Positions 33,611 to 41,996 of a DNA stretch of 53,259 nt are shown here, in pieces. The DNA is from Pseudomonas sp. P7548 (GTDB lineage Bacteria; Pseudomonadota; Gammaproteobacteria; Pseudomonadales; Pseudomonadaceae). Each line of letters opens with the position of its first letter. The stretch's first letter is position 1. A model generated the notes under the pieces. It was not told where the DNA came from. It ran no database searches and saw only the letters and a list, made by a program, of their open reading frames with translations. The stretch is from positions 1 through 53,259 of the forward strand of contig NZ_JACARO010000098.1 of assembly GCF_013386585.1 (NCBI RefSeq), given 5' to 3'. The position numbers were made by a program, and so were the translations under genes.

Positions 33611-33636
33611 AAAAAAAAGGGCGACCGAAGTCGCCC
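33611..33636 (-). terminator. Terminator with TTCG loop after ccoM
   Basis: Read on the minus strand: GGGCGAC-TTCG-GTCGCCC followed by eight T. It is 36 bases after the ccoM stop codon. Confidence 0.92.
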
Positions 33637-33671
33637 AAAATGCCTTGCGTGCTCATGTAACCTGGAAAGAA

Positions 33672-33788
33672 CTAAGGTTTTTTCCGCTTATTCGCGTCTT
33701 TCCAGATAAAAATTCCAAACCCTACAAAAAACATCACCATGAGGCTTACTGTCAGCACTCCGGCGAATACCACATTATCGATAAACAT
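33672..33788 (-). CDS. ccoM: Small membrane protein, probable cbb3 oxidase subunit CcoM
   Basis: A 38-residue protein (MFIDNVVFAGVLTVSLMVMF then FVGFGIFIWKDANKRKKP), too short to stand out in most ORF scans. One membrane helix (about residues 6-28) is followed by a short basic tail WKDANKRKK. It resembles the CcoM subunit of the cbb3 oxidase described in P. stutzeri, about 36 residues with the same DNVV and WKD features from memory. GGGAGG lies upstream of the ATG. An Anr box 66-79 bases ahead and a clean terminator support a real gene induced under low oxygen, as expected for a high-affinity oxidase subunit. The oxidase genes themselves are not in the window. Confidence 0.72.
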   Translation of the reverse strand: MFIDNVVFAGVLTVSLMVMFFVGFGIFIWKDANKRKKP

Positions 33789-33853
33789 GACCGGCCTCCC
33801 GTGCTTGCCCTGTTGCGATAGGGCTAAGTTAATGGAGAAGGCACATTGGAAAA

Positions 33854-33867
33854 TTGACGGGGATCAA
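33854..33867 (-). promoter_or_regulatory. Anr/FNR box upstream of ccoM
   Basis: Read on the minus strand: TTGATCCCCGTCAA, matching the FNR/Anr consensus TTGAT-N4-ATCAA at 9 of 10 fixed positions. Its centre is about 73 bases before the ccoM start, suitable for a class II (-41.5) promoter with a leader of roughly 30 bases. Confidence 0.82.
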
Positions 33868-33906
33868 TGTCGCCCGCAACGGGGCGTAAAGAAGGGCAAT
33901 AACTGA

Positions 33907-33926
33907 CCTGCATCAATAGATGCAGG
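33907..33926. terminator. Hairpin between ccoM promoter and the 53-residue gene
   Basis: CCTGCATC-AATA-GATGCAGG, a perfect 8-bp stem and 4-base loop just past the stop codon of the minus-strand small gene. No long T run follows, so termination would be weak. Confidence 0.5.
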
Positions 33927-33931
33927 GTGCT

Positions 33932-34093
33932 TCAACGCTTTTTCGGTTTATTCTTTGGCTTTTTCTTAACTTTGCCGAGCGGCATCGCCTGTTCAAACGC
34001 CTGGCGCACTTCATTCAGGCGCTTGTCGTTCAGGTCATGAACCCGTTTGGCTCGTTCGGCATTCAGGTCGATCAGCTTGTCGTCATCACTCAT
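33932..34093 (-). CDS. Small conserved basic protein
   Basis: A 53-residue protein: an acidic start (MSDDDKLIDLNAERAKRVHD), a helical middle (LNDKRLNEVRQAFEQAMPLG) and a lysine-rich tail KVKKKPKNKPKKR. It has no signal peptide or membrane segment. The ORF is open further upstream, but the ATG at 34093 gives the natural acidic start and leaves room for the divergent LysR gene's promoter. I do not recognise a function; the basic tail suggests nucleic acid or ribosome contact, which is only a guess. Confidence 0.55.
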   Translation of the reverse strand: MSDDDKLIDLNAERAKRVHDLNDKRLNEVRQAFEQAMPLGKVKKKPKNKPKKR

Positions 34094-34225
34094 GGCTTGG
34101 CTTACGTCGTGGCGGGAATGGCTCAATAATGCGGCCTCCTCTTCTCGACGGCAAATCAGCGGGCGACAAAAGGCGGGCCATCGCACAAAATCGGCCCATC
34201 TCCCCGGCTCAAGAGGCGCATTCTG

Positions 34226-35098
34226 GTGGCACTGCACAAGGACCTTCCCCCGCTGCTGGCCCTGCGCGCCTTTGAAGCCGTGGCGCGGCACTTGAGCTTT
34301 ATCAAGGCGGCGAACGAATTGTCAGTGACCCAGAGTGCCCTGAGCCATCAGGTGCAAAAACTGGAACAGCACTTGGGCAAAGCGCTGTTTATCCGACGCA
34401 CCCGTGCGATCGACCTGACCACCGACGGCCAACACTACTACGACGAAATCCGCCCTGCCCTCGATGCCATCGCCGCCGCCACCCGCGCCCAGAAAACAGC
34501 CCCCAGCAGCACCGTGCTACGCGTCGGTTTGCTGGCCTCCTTTGCCACGCTGTGGCTGGCACCGCGCCTGGCGGGTTTTCTCAATCGCTACCCGCACATC
34601 CAGGTGGAACTGCTGCCGGCGATTCAACTGGCAGACGTCGCGGCCGCCGAGGTCGACCTGGCGATCCGCTACGGCAAGGGCGACTGGCCCGACGTGCAGG
34701 CCACACGACTGATGCCCGAAGTGATCTCCCCGGTGTGCAGCCCGGCGTTCAAGGCCAGCCACCTGCAAAACGGGCCGCTGCTGATGGCCACCTCCCATCG
34801 CCCGTTTGAATGGACGGATTGGTCCGCCCATTATCAGGTCGACCTGGAGCGCCACCCCCGCGTCATGCTGCATGACTACAACATCGTGGTCGAAGCCGCC
34901 GTGGCCGGACAAGGCATCGCCATGGGCCGCCATCGCTTGATCGAGCGCAGGCTCCAGGACGGCAGCCTGGTAGAAGCCTTCGACTGGCCGCCCTACCACA
35001 GTGAAATCGGCTACTGGCTGATCGCCCCGCAAGGCCCATCCAGCGAAGCGGCGGCCTGCTTCAGCGCGTGGTTGAAAGAAGCCTGCAACGACGCGTGA
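34226..35098 (+). CDS. LysR-family regulator (GcvA-like)
   Basis: A 290-residue LysR-type regulator. The N-terminal HTH (FIKAANELSVTQSALSHQVQ) and the following KLEQHLGKALFIRRTRAIDL are typical of the GcvA branch; the effector domain includes VEVDLAIRYGKGDWPDV and WLAPRLAGFLNRYPHIQVEL. The start is a GTG at 34226 with AAGAGG ahead of it. It is followed 90 bases later by ridA and the class V aminotransferase on the same strand, which it probably controls; LysR regulators are often divergent from their targets, so this same-strand arrangement is less usual. Confidence 0.9.
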   Translation: MALHKDLPPLLALRAFEAVARHLSFIKAANELSVTQSALSHQVQKLEQHLGKALFIRRTRAIDLTTDGQHYYDEIRPALDAIAAATRAQKTAPSSTVLRVGLLASFATLWLAPRLAGFLNRYPHIQVELLPAIQLADVAAAEVDLAIRYGKGDWPDVQATRLMPEVISPVCSPAFKASHLQNGPLLMATSHRPFEWTDWSAHYQVDLERHPRVMLHDYNIVVEAAVAGQGIAMGRHRLIERRLQDGSLVEAFDWPPYHSEIGYWLIAPQGPSSEAAACFSAWLKEACNDA

Positions 35099-35188
35099 GT
35101 TATTTTGATACGTCGGGTGAGATCTATCCGTTTGTCGCCCATCGATGCAGCCAACATGCTGGAACCTCTCAACCCAGGAGGATTCACC

Positions 35189-35659
35189 ATGAGCAACTCC
35201 ATCCGCGAACGCGTGCAAGCCCTCGGCCTGACCCTGCCCACGCCCGGCCAGCCGATCGCCAACTACATCAACTATATGGTTAGCGGGAACCAACTGTTCG
35301 TTTCCGGGCAAATCCCGCTGGTGGACGGCAACCCTGCCTACGTCGGCCGCCTGGGCGAATCCCTCAGCGATGAAGAAGGCGCCCAGGCCGCAGAGTTGGC
35401 CGCATTGGGCCTGCTGGGGCAATTGAGCCACGCCTTGGGCGATGACTTGTCGCGTCTGATGCGCACCGTGCGCTTGGGCGTCTTCATCGCCAGCAGCGGC
35501 GCCTTCCAGCGTCAGAGCGTGGTCGCCAATGGCGCTTCGAACCTGGTGGTCAACGCCCTGGGCGACAAGGGCCGCCATGTGCGGACCGCCGTGGGGGTGT
35601 CCAGCCTGCCGGCCGGGGTTGCGGTGGAGGTGGACGGGATTTTCGAGTTACTGCCGTGA
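35189..35659 (+). CDS. RidA/YjgF-family protein
   Basis: A 156-residue Rid protein starting MSNSIRERVQALGLTLPTPG. The family features are NYINYMVSGNQLFVSGQIP and the C-terminal RTAVGVSSLPAGVAVEVDGI, where the Arg corresponds to the imine/enamine-binding Arg105 of E. coli RidA. Rid proteins hydrolyse reactive 2-aminoacrylate and related imines released by PLP enzymes. It has AGGAGG 7 bases upstream. Its stop overlaps the GTG of the PLP-enzyme gene by 4 bases (GTGA), which ties the deaminase function to that enzyme. Confidence 0.9.
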   Translation: MSNSIRERVQALGLTLPTPGQPIANYINYMVSGNQLFVSGQIPLVDGNPAYVGRLGESLSDEEGAQAAELAALGLLGQLSHALGDDLSRLMRTVRLGVFIASSGAFQRQSVVANGASNLVVNALGDKGRHVRTAVGVSSLPAGVAVEVDGIFELLP

Positions 35660-36837
35660 GCCCGCTGGAAGTCCAGCACCTGCGCGACGACACGCCCGGC
35701 TGCCAATCCGGCATCGTGCACTTCAACCACGCCGGTGCGTCCCTGCCGAGCCAGGCGACCCTCGATGCCATCATCGACCAACTTCAACGTGAAGCCCGCG
35801 ATGGCCCGATGGAAGCCGGTGAACATGGCGCCGTACTGGTGGAAAAAGCCCGTCGCGCAGCCGGGCAATTGCTCAACGCGCCGGCGTCCTCGATTGCCTT
35901 CACCAGCAGCGGCTCGACCGCCTGGAGCATGGCGTTCCAGGCCTTGGGCCCGTGGCAACCGGGTGATCGCATTCTGGTGGGCCGCCATGAATGGGGCGGC
36001 AACCTGGCGAGCATGCAGGTGGCATTGCAAGCCGGCGCACAGGTGGAAGTGATCCCCTGCGATGAGACGGGCGCGGTGTGCCCACAGGCGCTGGACGCCA
36101 TGATCGACGCGCGCGTAAAGCTGATCGACCTGACCTGGCTGCCGGCCAACGGCGGCCTGATCAACCCGGCCCAGGCTATCGGTGAAGTGGCCCGGCGCCA
36201 CGGCATCGCCTACTTCATCGACGCCGGCCAGGCCGTCGGCCAGTTGCCGGTGGATGTACAGGCCTTGCACTGCGATGTGCTCAAGTCGGCCGGTCGCAAA
36301 CACCTGCGCGGGCCACGGGGCACGGCGCTGTTGTATGTGCGGCCGGATTTTCTCCCGCGCTTGAACCCGGCCCAGCGCGATGTGCTCTCCGCGCCTTGGA
36401 CCGAGGAAGGTTTCGACCTGCGCGACGACGCCCGACGCTTTGAAACCAGCGAAGCCTCCTACGCCCTGTTGGCCGGATTGGGCAATGCGTTACAGGAAGC
36501 CAATCGACTGGGGGTGGAACGGACGTGGGAAAGGGTTCTGCACATCAGTGGGCACATTCGCGAAGCGTTGCGCGAGATGCCAGGGATTTCCCTGCATGAC
36601 CTGGGCACGCAGCATTCAGGGCTGATCGCCTTCAACCTGGACGGCTGGGACGCCTTTGAACTCAAGCGACGGCTGGGGCTCAAGCGCATCAACATTGGCG
36701 CCAACGGTGTGGCCTACACCCCGCTGGACATGCAGGCGCGGGGCCTTGCCAGCATTGCGCGAATTTCCGTCAGCCCACTCAACACCGAAAACGACGTTGA
36801 ATTGTTGATGGCGGCGCTGCGGGAGCTGCGCGATTAA
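35656..36837 (+). CDS. Class V PLP-dependent aminotransferase/lyase
   Basis: A 393-residue fold-type I PLP enzyme of the class V (NifS/CsdB/isopenicillin N epimerase) group. VHFNHAGASLPSQATLDAI near the N terminus, DLTWLPANGGLINPAQAIGE and IAYFIDAGQAVGQLPVDVQ (the PLP pyridine Asp) lead to Lys215 in KSAGRKHLRGPRGTALLYV, the Schiff-base residue. No Cys-containing active-site loop characteristic of NifS was seen, so cysteine desulfurase activity is not shown. The pairing with RidA suggests an enamine-producing beta-lyase or deaminase. The substrate is unknown; EgtE-like C-S lyase is one option. GTG start overlapping ridA. Confidence 0.85.
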   Translation: MSPLEVQHLRDDTPGCQSGIVHFNHAGASLPSQATLDAIIDQLQREARDGPMEAGEHGAVLVEKARRAAGQLLNAPASSIAFTSSGSTAWSMAFQALGPWQPGDRILVGRHEWGGNLASMQVALQAGAQVEVIPCDETGAVCPQALDAMIDARVKLIDLTWLPANGGLINPAQAIGEVARRHGIAYFIDAGQAVGQLPVDVQALHCDVLKSAGRKHLRGPRGTALLYVRPDFLPRLNPAQRDVLSAPWTEEGFDLRDDARRFETSEASYALLAGLGNALQEANRLGVERTWERVLHISGHIREALREMPGISLHDLGTQHSGLIAFNLDGWDAFELKRRLGLKRINIGANGVAYTPLDMQARGLASIARISVSPLNTENDVELLMAALRELRD

Positions 36838-37175
36838 ATCTCGATGTCCACCCACAGGCCCTGGCGCGGCGCATCTTCAATCAGCGGCACCACCGGCACG
36901 GTGTTGTCGGCGTTAAGCACATCGCCGGGGATTGCCAGGTGCGCCTCGGGGTCTTCGTCGGCTTCACGCCGGCGCTTCTGCTGCTCCTGCTGGCGGCGTT
37001 GTTCTTCGCGCAGCAGAAAGGTCGACTGCTCGGCATCGCCCTTTTTCAGGTCGATCGTGCTTTCGTTGGAGCCCGCCTGGACTGGCACCACGGGCGGGAT
37101 ATCCGGCTTCTGGCGCACCGGATCGAGTTGTGACGTGACCGGCACAACGCTGACGGGCAGCATGGGTGGCAGCAT
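36834..37175 (-). CDS. Hypothetical protein next to rapA
   Basis: A 113-residue protein in three parts: a Pro/Val-rich N terminus (MLPPMLPVSVVPVTSQLDPV), a strongly charged coiled-coil-like helix (LLREEQRRQQEQQKRRREAD) and a hydrophobic C-terminal block (VPVVPLIEDAPRQGLWVDIE). There is no signal peptide. The start at 37175 has AGGAG upstream; an ATG 21 bases earlier is inside the RBS. It diverges from rapA and overlaps the aminotransferase gene tail-to-tail by 4 bases. A similar small gene sits beside rapA in P. aeruginosa. Function unknown. Confidence 0.65.
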   Translation of the reverse strand: MLPPMLPVSVVPVTSQLDPVRQKPDIPPVVPVQAGSNESTIDLKKGDAEQSTFLLREEQRRQQEQQKRRREADEDPEAHLAIPGDVLNADNTVPVVPLIEDAPRQGLWVDIEI

Positions 37176-37394
37176 AAGGTTTGTTCTCCTGATCAACAGG
37201 CTGTCGGCGGGTTGCAGGGCGACTTGAGCATAGGCTCGCCAAGCTGTGACTCAGTCGACACTTGCAAGTGCCCGCCACCCGTCGATTCGACTCCCGGTTG
37301 CCCATTCAAACGGAGTAGTTTTTGCCAGAGTCCTTTGGATGAGGGCCTTGTTCCGTTAAGATAGTCGGCTTTTTCACGGCGGGAGTCAGGCAGC

Positions 37395-40241
37395 ATGGCG
37401 CAGCAGTATCAACCGGGGCAACGCTGGATTAGTGACAGCGAAGCAGAGCTGGGGTTAGGCACCGTTCTGGCACAGGACGGCCGCTTGTTGACCGTGCTCT
37501 ATCCGGCCACTGGCGACACGCGCCAGTACGCGCTACGGAATGCGCCCCTCACCCGCGTGCGGTTCTCGCCGGGTGACACCATTACCCATTTCGAAGGCTG
37601 GAAAATGACCGTCCAGGAAGTCGACGACGTCGACGGCCTGCTGGTGTACCACGGCCTCAATGGGCAGAACGAGCAGGTCACCCTGCCGGAAACCCAACTC
37701 TCCAACTTCATCCAGTTCCGCTTGGCCAGCGACCGCCTGTTCGCCGGGCAGATCGACCCGCTGGCCTGGTTCTCCCTGCGCTACCACACCCTGGAACACA
37801 CCAGCCGCCAATTGCAGTCCTCGCTGTGGGGCCTGGGTGGCGTGCGTGCACAACCCATTGCTCACCAACTGCACATTGCCCGTGAAGTCGCCGACCGTAT
37901 CGCGCCACGGGTATTGCTGGCTGACGAAGTAGGCCTGGGCAAGACCATCGAAGCCGGTCTGGTGATCCACCGCCAACTGCTGTCGGGCCGCGCCAACCGC
38001 GTGCTGATCCTGGTGCCGGAAAACCTGCAGCACCAGTGGCTGGTGGAAATGCGCCGCCGCTTCAACCTGCAAGTGGCCCTGTTCGACGAAGAACGCTTCA
38101 TCGAAAGCGATGCCACCAACCCGTTCGAAGACACCCAGCTCGCCCTCGTGGCCCTGGAGTGGCTGGTGGACGACGAGAAAGCCCAGGATGCGCTGTTCGC
38201 CGCCGGCTGGGACCTGCTGGTGGTCGACGAAGCCCACCACCTGGTGTGGCATGAAGACAAGGTCAGCCCGGAATACGCGCTGGTCGAGCAACTGGCCGAA
38301 GTGATTCCCGGCGTCCTGTTGCTCACCGCCACCCCGGAACAACTGGGCCAGGACAGCCACTTTGCGCGCCTGCGCCTGCTGGACCCGAACCGTTTCCATG
38401 ACCTGGCCGCCTTCCGCGCCGAGAGCGAGAACTATCGCCCGGTGGCCGAAGCCGTGCAGGAGCTGCTGGACAAGGGCCGCCTGTCGCCGGCCGCCCACAA
38501 GACCATTCAGGGTTTCCTCGGTGACGAAGGCGAAGCCCTGCTCACCGCCGTCAACGATGGCGACACCGAAGCCAGTGCACGCCTGGTGCGCGAGCTGCTC
38601 GACCGCCACGGCACCGGCCGCGTGCTGTTCCGCAACACCCGCGCCGCGGTGCAAGGCTTCCCGGAGCGCAAGCTGCACGCCTACCCGCTGCCGAACCCGG
38701 ACGAATACCTGGAACTGCCGCTGGGCGAACACGCCGAGCTGTACCCAGAAGTCAGCTTCCAGTCCCAGCCGGACATCGAAGAAGAAAACCGCTGGTGGCG
38801 CTTCGACCCGCGTGTCGAGTGGCTGATCGATCAGCTGAAGATGCTCAAGCGCACCAAGGTCCTGGTGATCTGCGCCCACGCCGAAACCGCCATGGACCTG
38901 GAAGACGCCCTGCGCGTGCGCTCTGGCATCCCGGCCACGGTGTTCCACGAGGGCATGAACATCCTTGAGCGTGACCGCGCCGCCGCCTACTTCGCAGACG
39001 AAGAATTCGGCGCCCAGGTGCTGATCTGCTCCGAGATCGGCAGTGAAGGTCGCAACTTCCAGTTCTCCCACCACCTGGTGCTGTTCGACCTGCCGTCCCA
39101 CCCCGACCTGCTGGAACAGCGGATCGGCCGTCTGGACCGGATCGGCCAGAAACACGTGATCGAACTGCACGTGCCGTACCTGGAAACCAGCCCGCAAGAG
39201 CGTCTGTTCCAGTGGTACAACGAGGCACTCAACGCCTTCCTCAACACCTGCCCGACCGGCAACGCCCTGCAGCATCAGTTCGGCCCACGCCTGCTGCCGC
39301 TGCTGGAAAATGCCGACGATGGCGAGTGGCAAGCCCTGATCGACGAAGCCCGTGCCGAGCGCGAGCGCCTGGAAGAAGAGCTGCACACCGGCCGCGACCG
39401 CCTGCTGGAGCTCAACTCCGGTGGTGCCGGTGAAGGCGATGCGCTGGTGGAAGACATCCTTGAGCAAGACGACCAGTTCGCCCTGCCGATCTACATGGAA
39501 ACCCTGTTCGACGCCTTTGGCATCGACAGCGAAGACCATTCGGAAAACGCGCTGATCCTCAAGCCGAGCGAAAAAATGCTCGACGCCAGCTTCCCCCTGG
39601 GCGACGACGAAGGTGTGACCATCACCTACGACCGCAACCAGGCGCTGTCGCGCGAAGACATGCAGTTCATCACCTGGGAACACCCAATGGTGCAGGGCGG
39701 CATGGACCTGGTGCTGTCCGGCTCCATGGGCAACACCGCCGTGGCGCTGATCAAGAACAAGGCGCTCAAGCCGGGCACCGTGTTGCTGGAACTGCTCTAC
39801 GTCAGCGAAGTGGTTGCCCCACGTTCGCTGCAGTTGGGCCGCTACCTGCCACCGGCTGCGCTGCGTTGCCTGCTGGATACCAATGGCAACGACCTGTCGA
39901 GCCGTGTGTCCTTCGTGACCCTCAACGACCAGCTCGAAAGCGTGCCACGGGCCAGCGCCAACAAGTTCATCCAGGCCCAGCGCGATCAGCTGACGCCACG
40001 GATCAACGCCGGTGAGGACAAGGTCACCCCGCAACACGCCGAGCGCGTGGCCGAGGCCAAACGTCGCCTGGCCGCAGACACCGACGAAGAGCTGGCGCGC
40101 CTGACCGCGTTGCAAGCGGTCAACCCGACCGTGCGTGACAGTGAGCTGGTGGCGTTGCGTAATCAGCGTGAGCAAGGTTTGGCGATGCTGGATAAGGCGG
40201 CGTTGCGATTGGAAGCGATTCGAGTGCTGGTCGCGGGTTGA
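37395..40241 (+). CDS. rapA: RNA polymerase-associated ATPase RapA
   Basis: A 948-residue Swi2/Snf2-family protein. Tudor-like N-terminal domains (WISDSEAELGLGTVLAQDGR) are followed by the Walker A DEVGLGKTIEAG (Lys183), the DEAHH box (Asp278 to His282), and motif VI-like HPDLLEQRIGRLDRIGQKHV. The C-terminal domain is regular. RapA recycles RNA polymerase from stalled post-termination complexes by ATP-driven remodelling. Size fits the E. coli protein (968). It stands alone after the divergent small gene and is followed by a terminator. Confidence 0.96.
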   Translation: MAQQYQPGQRWISDSEAELGLGTVLAQDGRLLTVLYPATGDTRQYALRNAPLTRVRFSPGDTITHFEGWKMTVQEVDDVDGLLVYHGLNGQNEQVTLPETQLSNFIQFRLASDRLFAGQIDPLAWFSLRYHTLEHTSRQLQSSLWGLGGVRAQPIAHQLHIAREVADRIAPRVLLADEVGLGKTIEAGLVIHRQLLSGRANRVLILVPENLQHQWLVEMRRRFNLQVALFDEERFIESDATNPFEDTQLALVALEWLVDDEKAQDALFAAGWDLLVVDEAHHLVWHEDKVSPEYALVEQLAEVIPGVLLLTATPEQLGQDSHFARLRLLDPNRFHDLAAFRAESENYRPVAEAVQELLDKGRLSPAAHKTIQGFLGDEGEALLTAVNDGDTEASARLVRELLDRHGTGRVLFRNTRAAVQGFPERKLHAYPLPNPDEYLELPLGEHAELYPEVSFQSQPDIEEENRWWRFDPRVEWLIDQLKMLKRTKVLVICAHAETAMDLEDALRVRSGIPATVFHEGMNILERDRAAAYFADEEFGAQVLICSEIGSEGRNFQFSHHLVLFDLPSHPDLLEQRIGRLDRIGQKHVIELHVPYLETSPQERLFQWYNEALNAFLNTCPTGNALQHQFGPRLLPLLENADDGEWQALIDEARAERERLEEELHTGRDRLLELNSGGAGEGDALVEDILEQDDQFALPIYMETLFDAFGIDSEDHSENALILKPSEKMLDASFPLGDDEGVTITYDRNQALSREDMQFITWEHPMVQGGMDLVLSGSMGNTAVALIKNKALKPGTVLLELLYVSEVVAPRSLQLGRYLPPAALRCLLDTNGNDLSSRVSFVTLNDQLESVPRASANKFIQAQRDQLTPRINAGEDKVTPQHAERVAEAKRRLAADTDEELARLTALQAVNPTVRDSELVALRNQREQGLAMLDKAALRLEAIRVLVAG

Positions 40242-40265
40242 TCACTGCACTGCCCTGCTAAAAAC

Positions 40266-40293
40266 AAGGCCCGCGCAATGCGGGCCTTTTTTT
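40266..40293 (+). terminator. Rho-independent terminator after rapA
   Basis: AAGGCCCGC-GCAAT-GCGGGCCTT followed by five more T, 25 bases after the rapA stop. Confidence 0.93.
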
Positions 40294-40310
40294 ATTGGCC
40301 TTCAGGGCCT

Positions 40311-40387
40311 CATCGCAGGCAAGCCAGCTCCCACATTTTGAATCGCGAACACATTCAACTGTGGGAGCTGGCTTGCCTGCGATGGCG
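40311..40387. repeat. Two REP copies in outward arrangement
   Basis: CATCGCAGGCAAGCCAGCTC at 40311 and its inverted partner GAGCTGGCTTGCCTGCGATG ending at 40384. As at 24002, the heads (CCCACA/TGTGGG) face inward. Located between the convergent rapA and MFS genes. Confidence 0.88.
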
Positions 40388-40398
40388 TCATCTCGGTC

Positions 40399-41745
40399 TC
40401 AAGCCGGAACCCCCTCAGCCGGCACCTCCACAGCCCCCAACCCTTCCTTCATCTTCTTGGCATCGCGTACAAAACTGCGCGACGCCTGGAACAGAAACAG
40501 CATGGTCAAGAACAGCGCCACCGGAATCAGGTACATGGCGTCATGCAACCCCACCGCTTTATAGGCCTCGGTCATCTGCTCCGCCCCCGCCGCATACATC
40601 GCCGATTGGGCAAAATGATCGGACAAGCCGCCGACGACAATCGGCCCCATGCCACCGCCCAACAGGTACAAGCCAGCAAAGAACAGCGCCATCGCCGTCG
40701 CCCGCAGGCGCGGTTCCACCACGTCCTGGATCGCCGTGTACACGCAGGTGTAGAAGTTATAAGCAAACAGCCAGCCCACACTGAACAACGCCACGAACAC
40801 ACCGATCTCGATGCGCCCGGCGTGCAACGCCCAGGCAGTGGTGACGGTGGAGATGATCAGGCTGAATGCGGCAAACAACAGTCGTCCATTGGCGACGCGC
40901 TGGTGGATCTTGTCGGCTATCCAACCGCCCAGGGTCAGGCCCACCAGGCCGGTGATGCCGACGATGACACCGGTGGCCACCGCCGCGTCCTGCAACGGCA
41001 GCAGGAAATAACGTTGCAGCATCGGCACCAGGAACGAGTTGCACGCATAGGTGGCGAAGTTGAAGCACAACCCGGCCAGCACCAGCCAGAGGAACGTCGG
41101 CACCGCGAGCACGCGGCGGATCGGGCGGTCGACGCGCTCTTGGGAAACTTGCACGGTTTCGGCCGCGCCACGCTTGGGCTCCTTGATGTAGAACATGAAC
41201 ACCGCGAGGATCAGCCCCGGTACCGCCGCGATAAAGAACGGCGCTCGCCAGCTGTCGAACGCCTTGACCATCGCGCCGATGGTGAAGAATGCCAGCAGCA
41301 GGCCCAGGGGCAGGCCGAGCATGAAAATTCCCATGGCCCGGGCGCGACGATGGGCCGGGAACAGATCGCCAATCAGCGAATTGGCGGCCGGCGCGTAGCT
41401 GGCCTCGCCAATGCCGATGCCCATGCGCACCAGCAGGAACGTCCAGAAACTGCCGACCATGCCATTGACCGCCGTCAGCCCGCTCCAGGCGAACAGGCCC
41501 CAGCCCATCAGCTTGCTGCGCGAGCCGGTGTCGGCCAGGCGCCCGAGGGGCAGGCCGGCAATGGCGTAGACGATGGTGAAAGCGGTGCCGATGATGCCGA
41601 GCTGGAAGTCGCTCAGGTGCCATTCCATGCGGATGGGTTCGATGATGATCGCCGGGATGGTGCGATCGAAGAAGTTGAACAGGTTGGCGAGGAACAGCAG
41701 GAACAGAATGCGCCAGGCATTCGCCGCTTGGGTCGAGTTCTGCAT
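40399..41745 (-). CDS. MFS transporter, Spinster-like
   Basis: A 448-residue 12-helix MFS protein. FANLFNFFDRTIPA-like helix 1 (ANLFNFFDRTIPAIIIEPI) and motif A GRLADTGSRSKLMGWGLFAW are characteristic of the Spinster group; GIGEASYAPAANSLIGDLFP is the matching segment after helix 4. Group members carry lipids or organic acids; here no pathway gene adjoins, so the substrate is unknown. It is convergent with rapA and is followed by a 251-base gap to the YkgJ-type gene, where its promoter must lie. Confidence 0.85.
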   Translation of the reverse strand: MQNSTQAANAWRILFLLFLANLFNFFDRTIPAIIIEPIRMEWHLSDFQLGIIGTAFTIVYAIAGLPLGRLADTGSRSKLMGWGLFAWSGLTAVNGMVGSFWTFLLVRMGIGIGEASYAPAANSLIGDLFPAHRRARAMGIFMLGLPLGLLLAFFTIGAMVKAFDSWRAPFFIAAVPGLILAVFMFYIKEPKRGAAETVQVSQERVDRPIRRVLAVPTFLWLVLAGLCFNFATYACNSFLVPMLQRYFLLPLQDAAVATGVIVGITGLVGLTLGGWIADKIHQRVANGRLLFAAFSLIISTVTTAWALHAGRIEIGVFVALFSVGWLFAYNFYTCVYTAIQDVVEPRLRATAMALFFAGLYLLGGGMGPIVVGGLSDHFAQSAMYAAGAEQMTEAYKAVGLHDAMYLIPVALFLTMLFLFQASRSFVRDAKKMKEGLGAVEVPAEGVPA

Positions 41746-41996
41746 GGGTCCGTCTCTTTTATTGTTATGAGAGCTGCGATGCCCGATGCATCCTGCCCGG
41801 TACCTGCAACATAGTCAGGCGGGCTCCGGTTGTCTGTAATGATTCGTAAAGCTGATAGGGCATGATTTCACCCGGCAGCGCGGGACTTCGCCTACAAAAA
41901 TATAAGTTCCTGCCCCCCTTCCCAACGGCCATGGCCCGGATAGAATGGCGAGCCTTCCGTATCCCCCCAATCCTACTTTTCTTATCGATGACGCCC

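Noticed and set aside
37533..40175. An 880-codon minus-strand open frame across rapA
   Set aside because: Shadow of rapA; no RBS or recognisable domain.
40406..40434. GGAACC-N16-CCACAGC on the plus strand, hrp-box-like
   Set aside because: It lacks the final A of CCACNNA and lies inside the C-terminal codons of the minus-strand MFS gene, with no plus-strand gene downstream. It shows that near matches occur by chance, so the one at 17142 needs its context.
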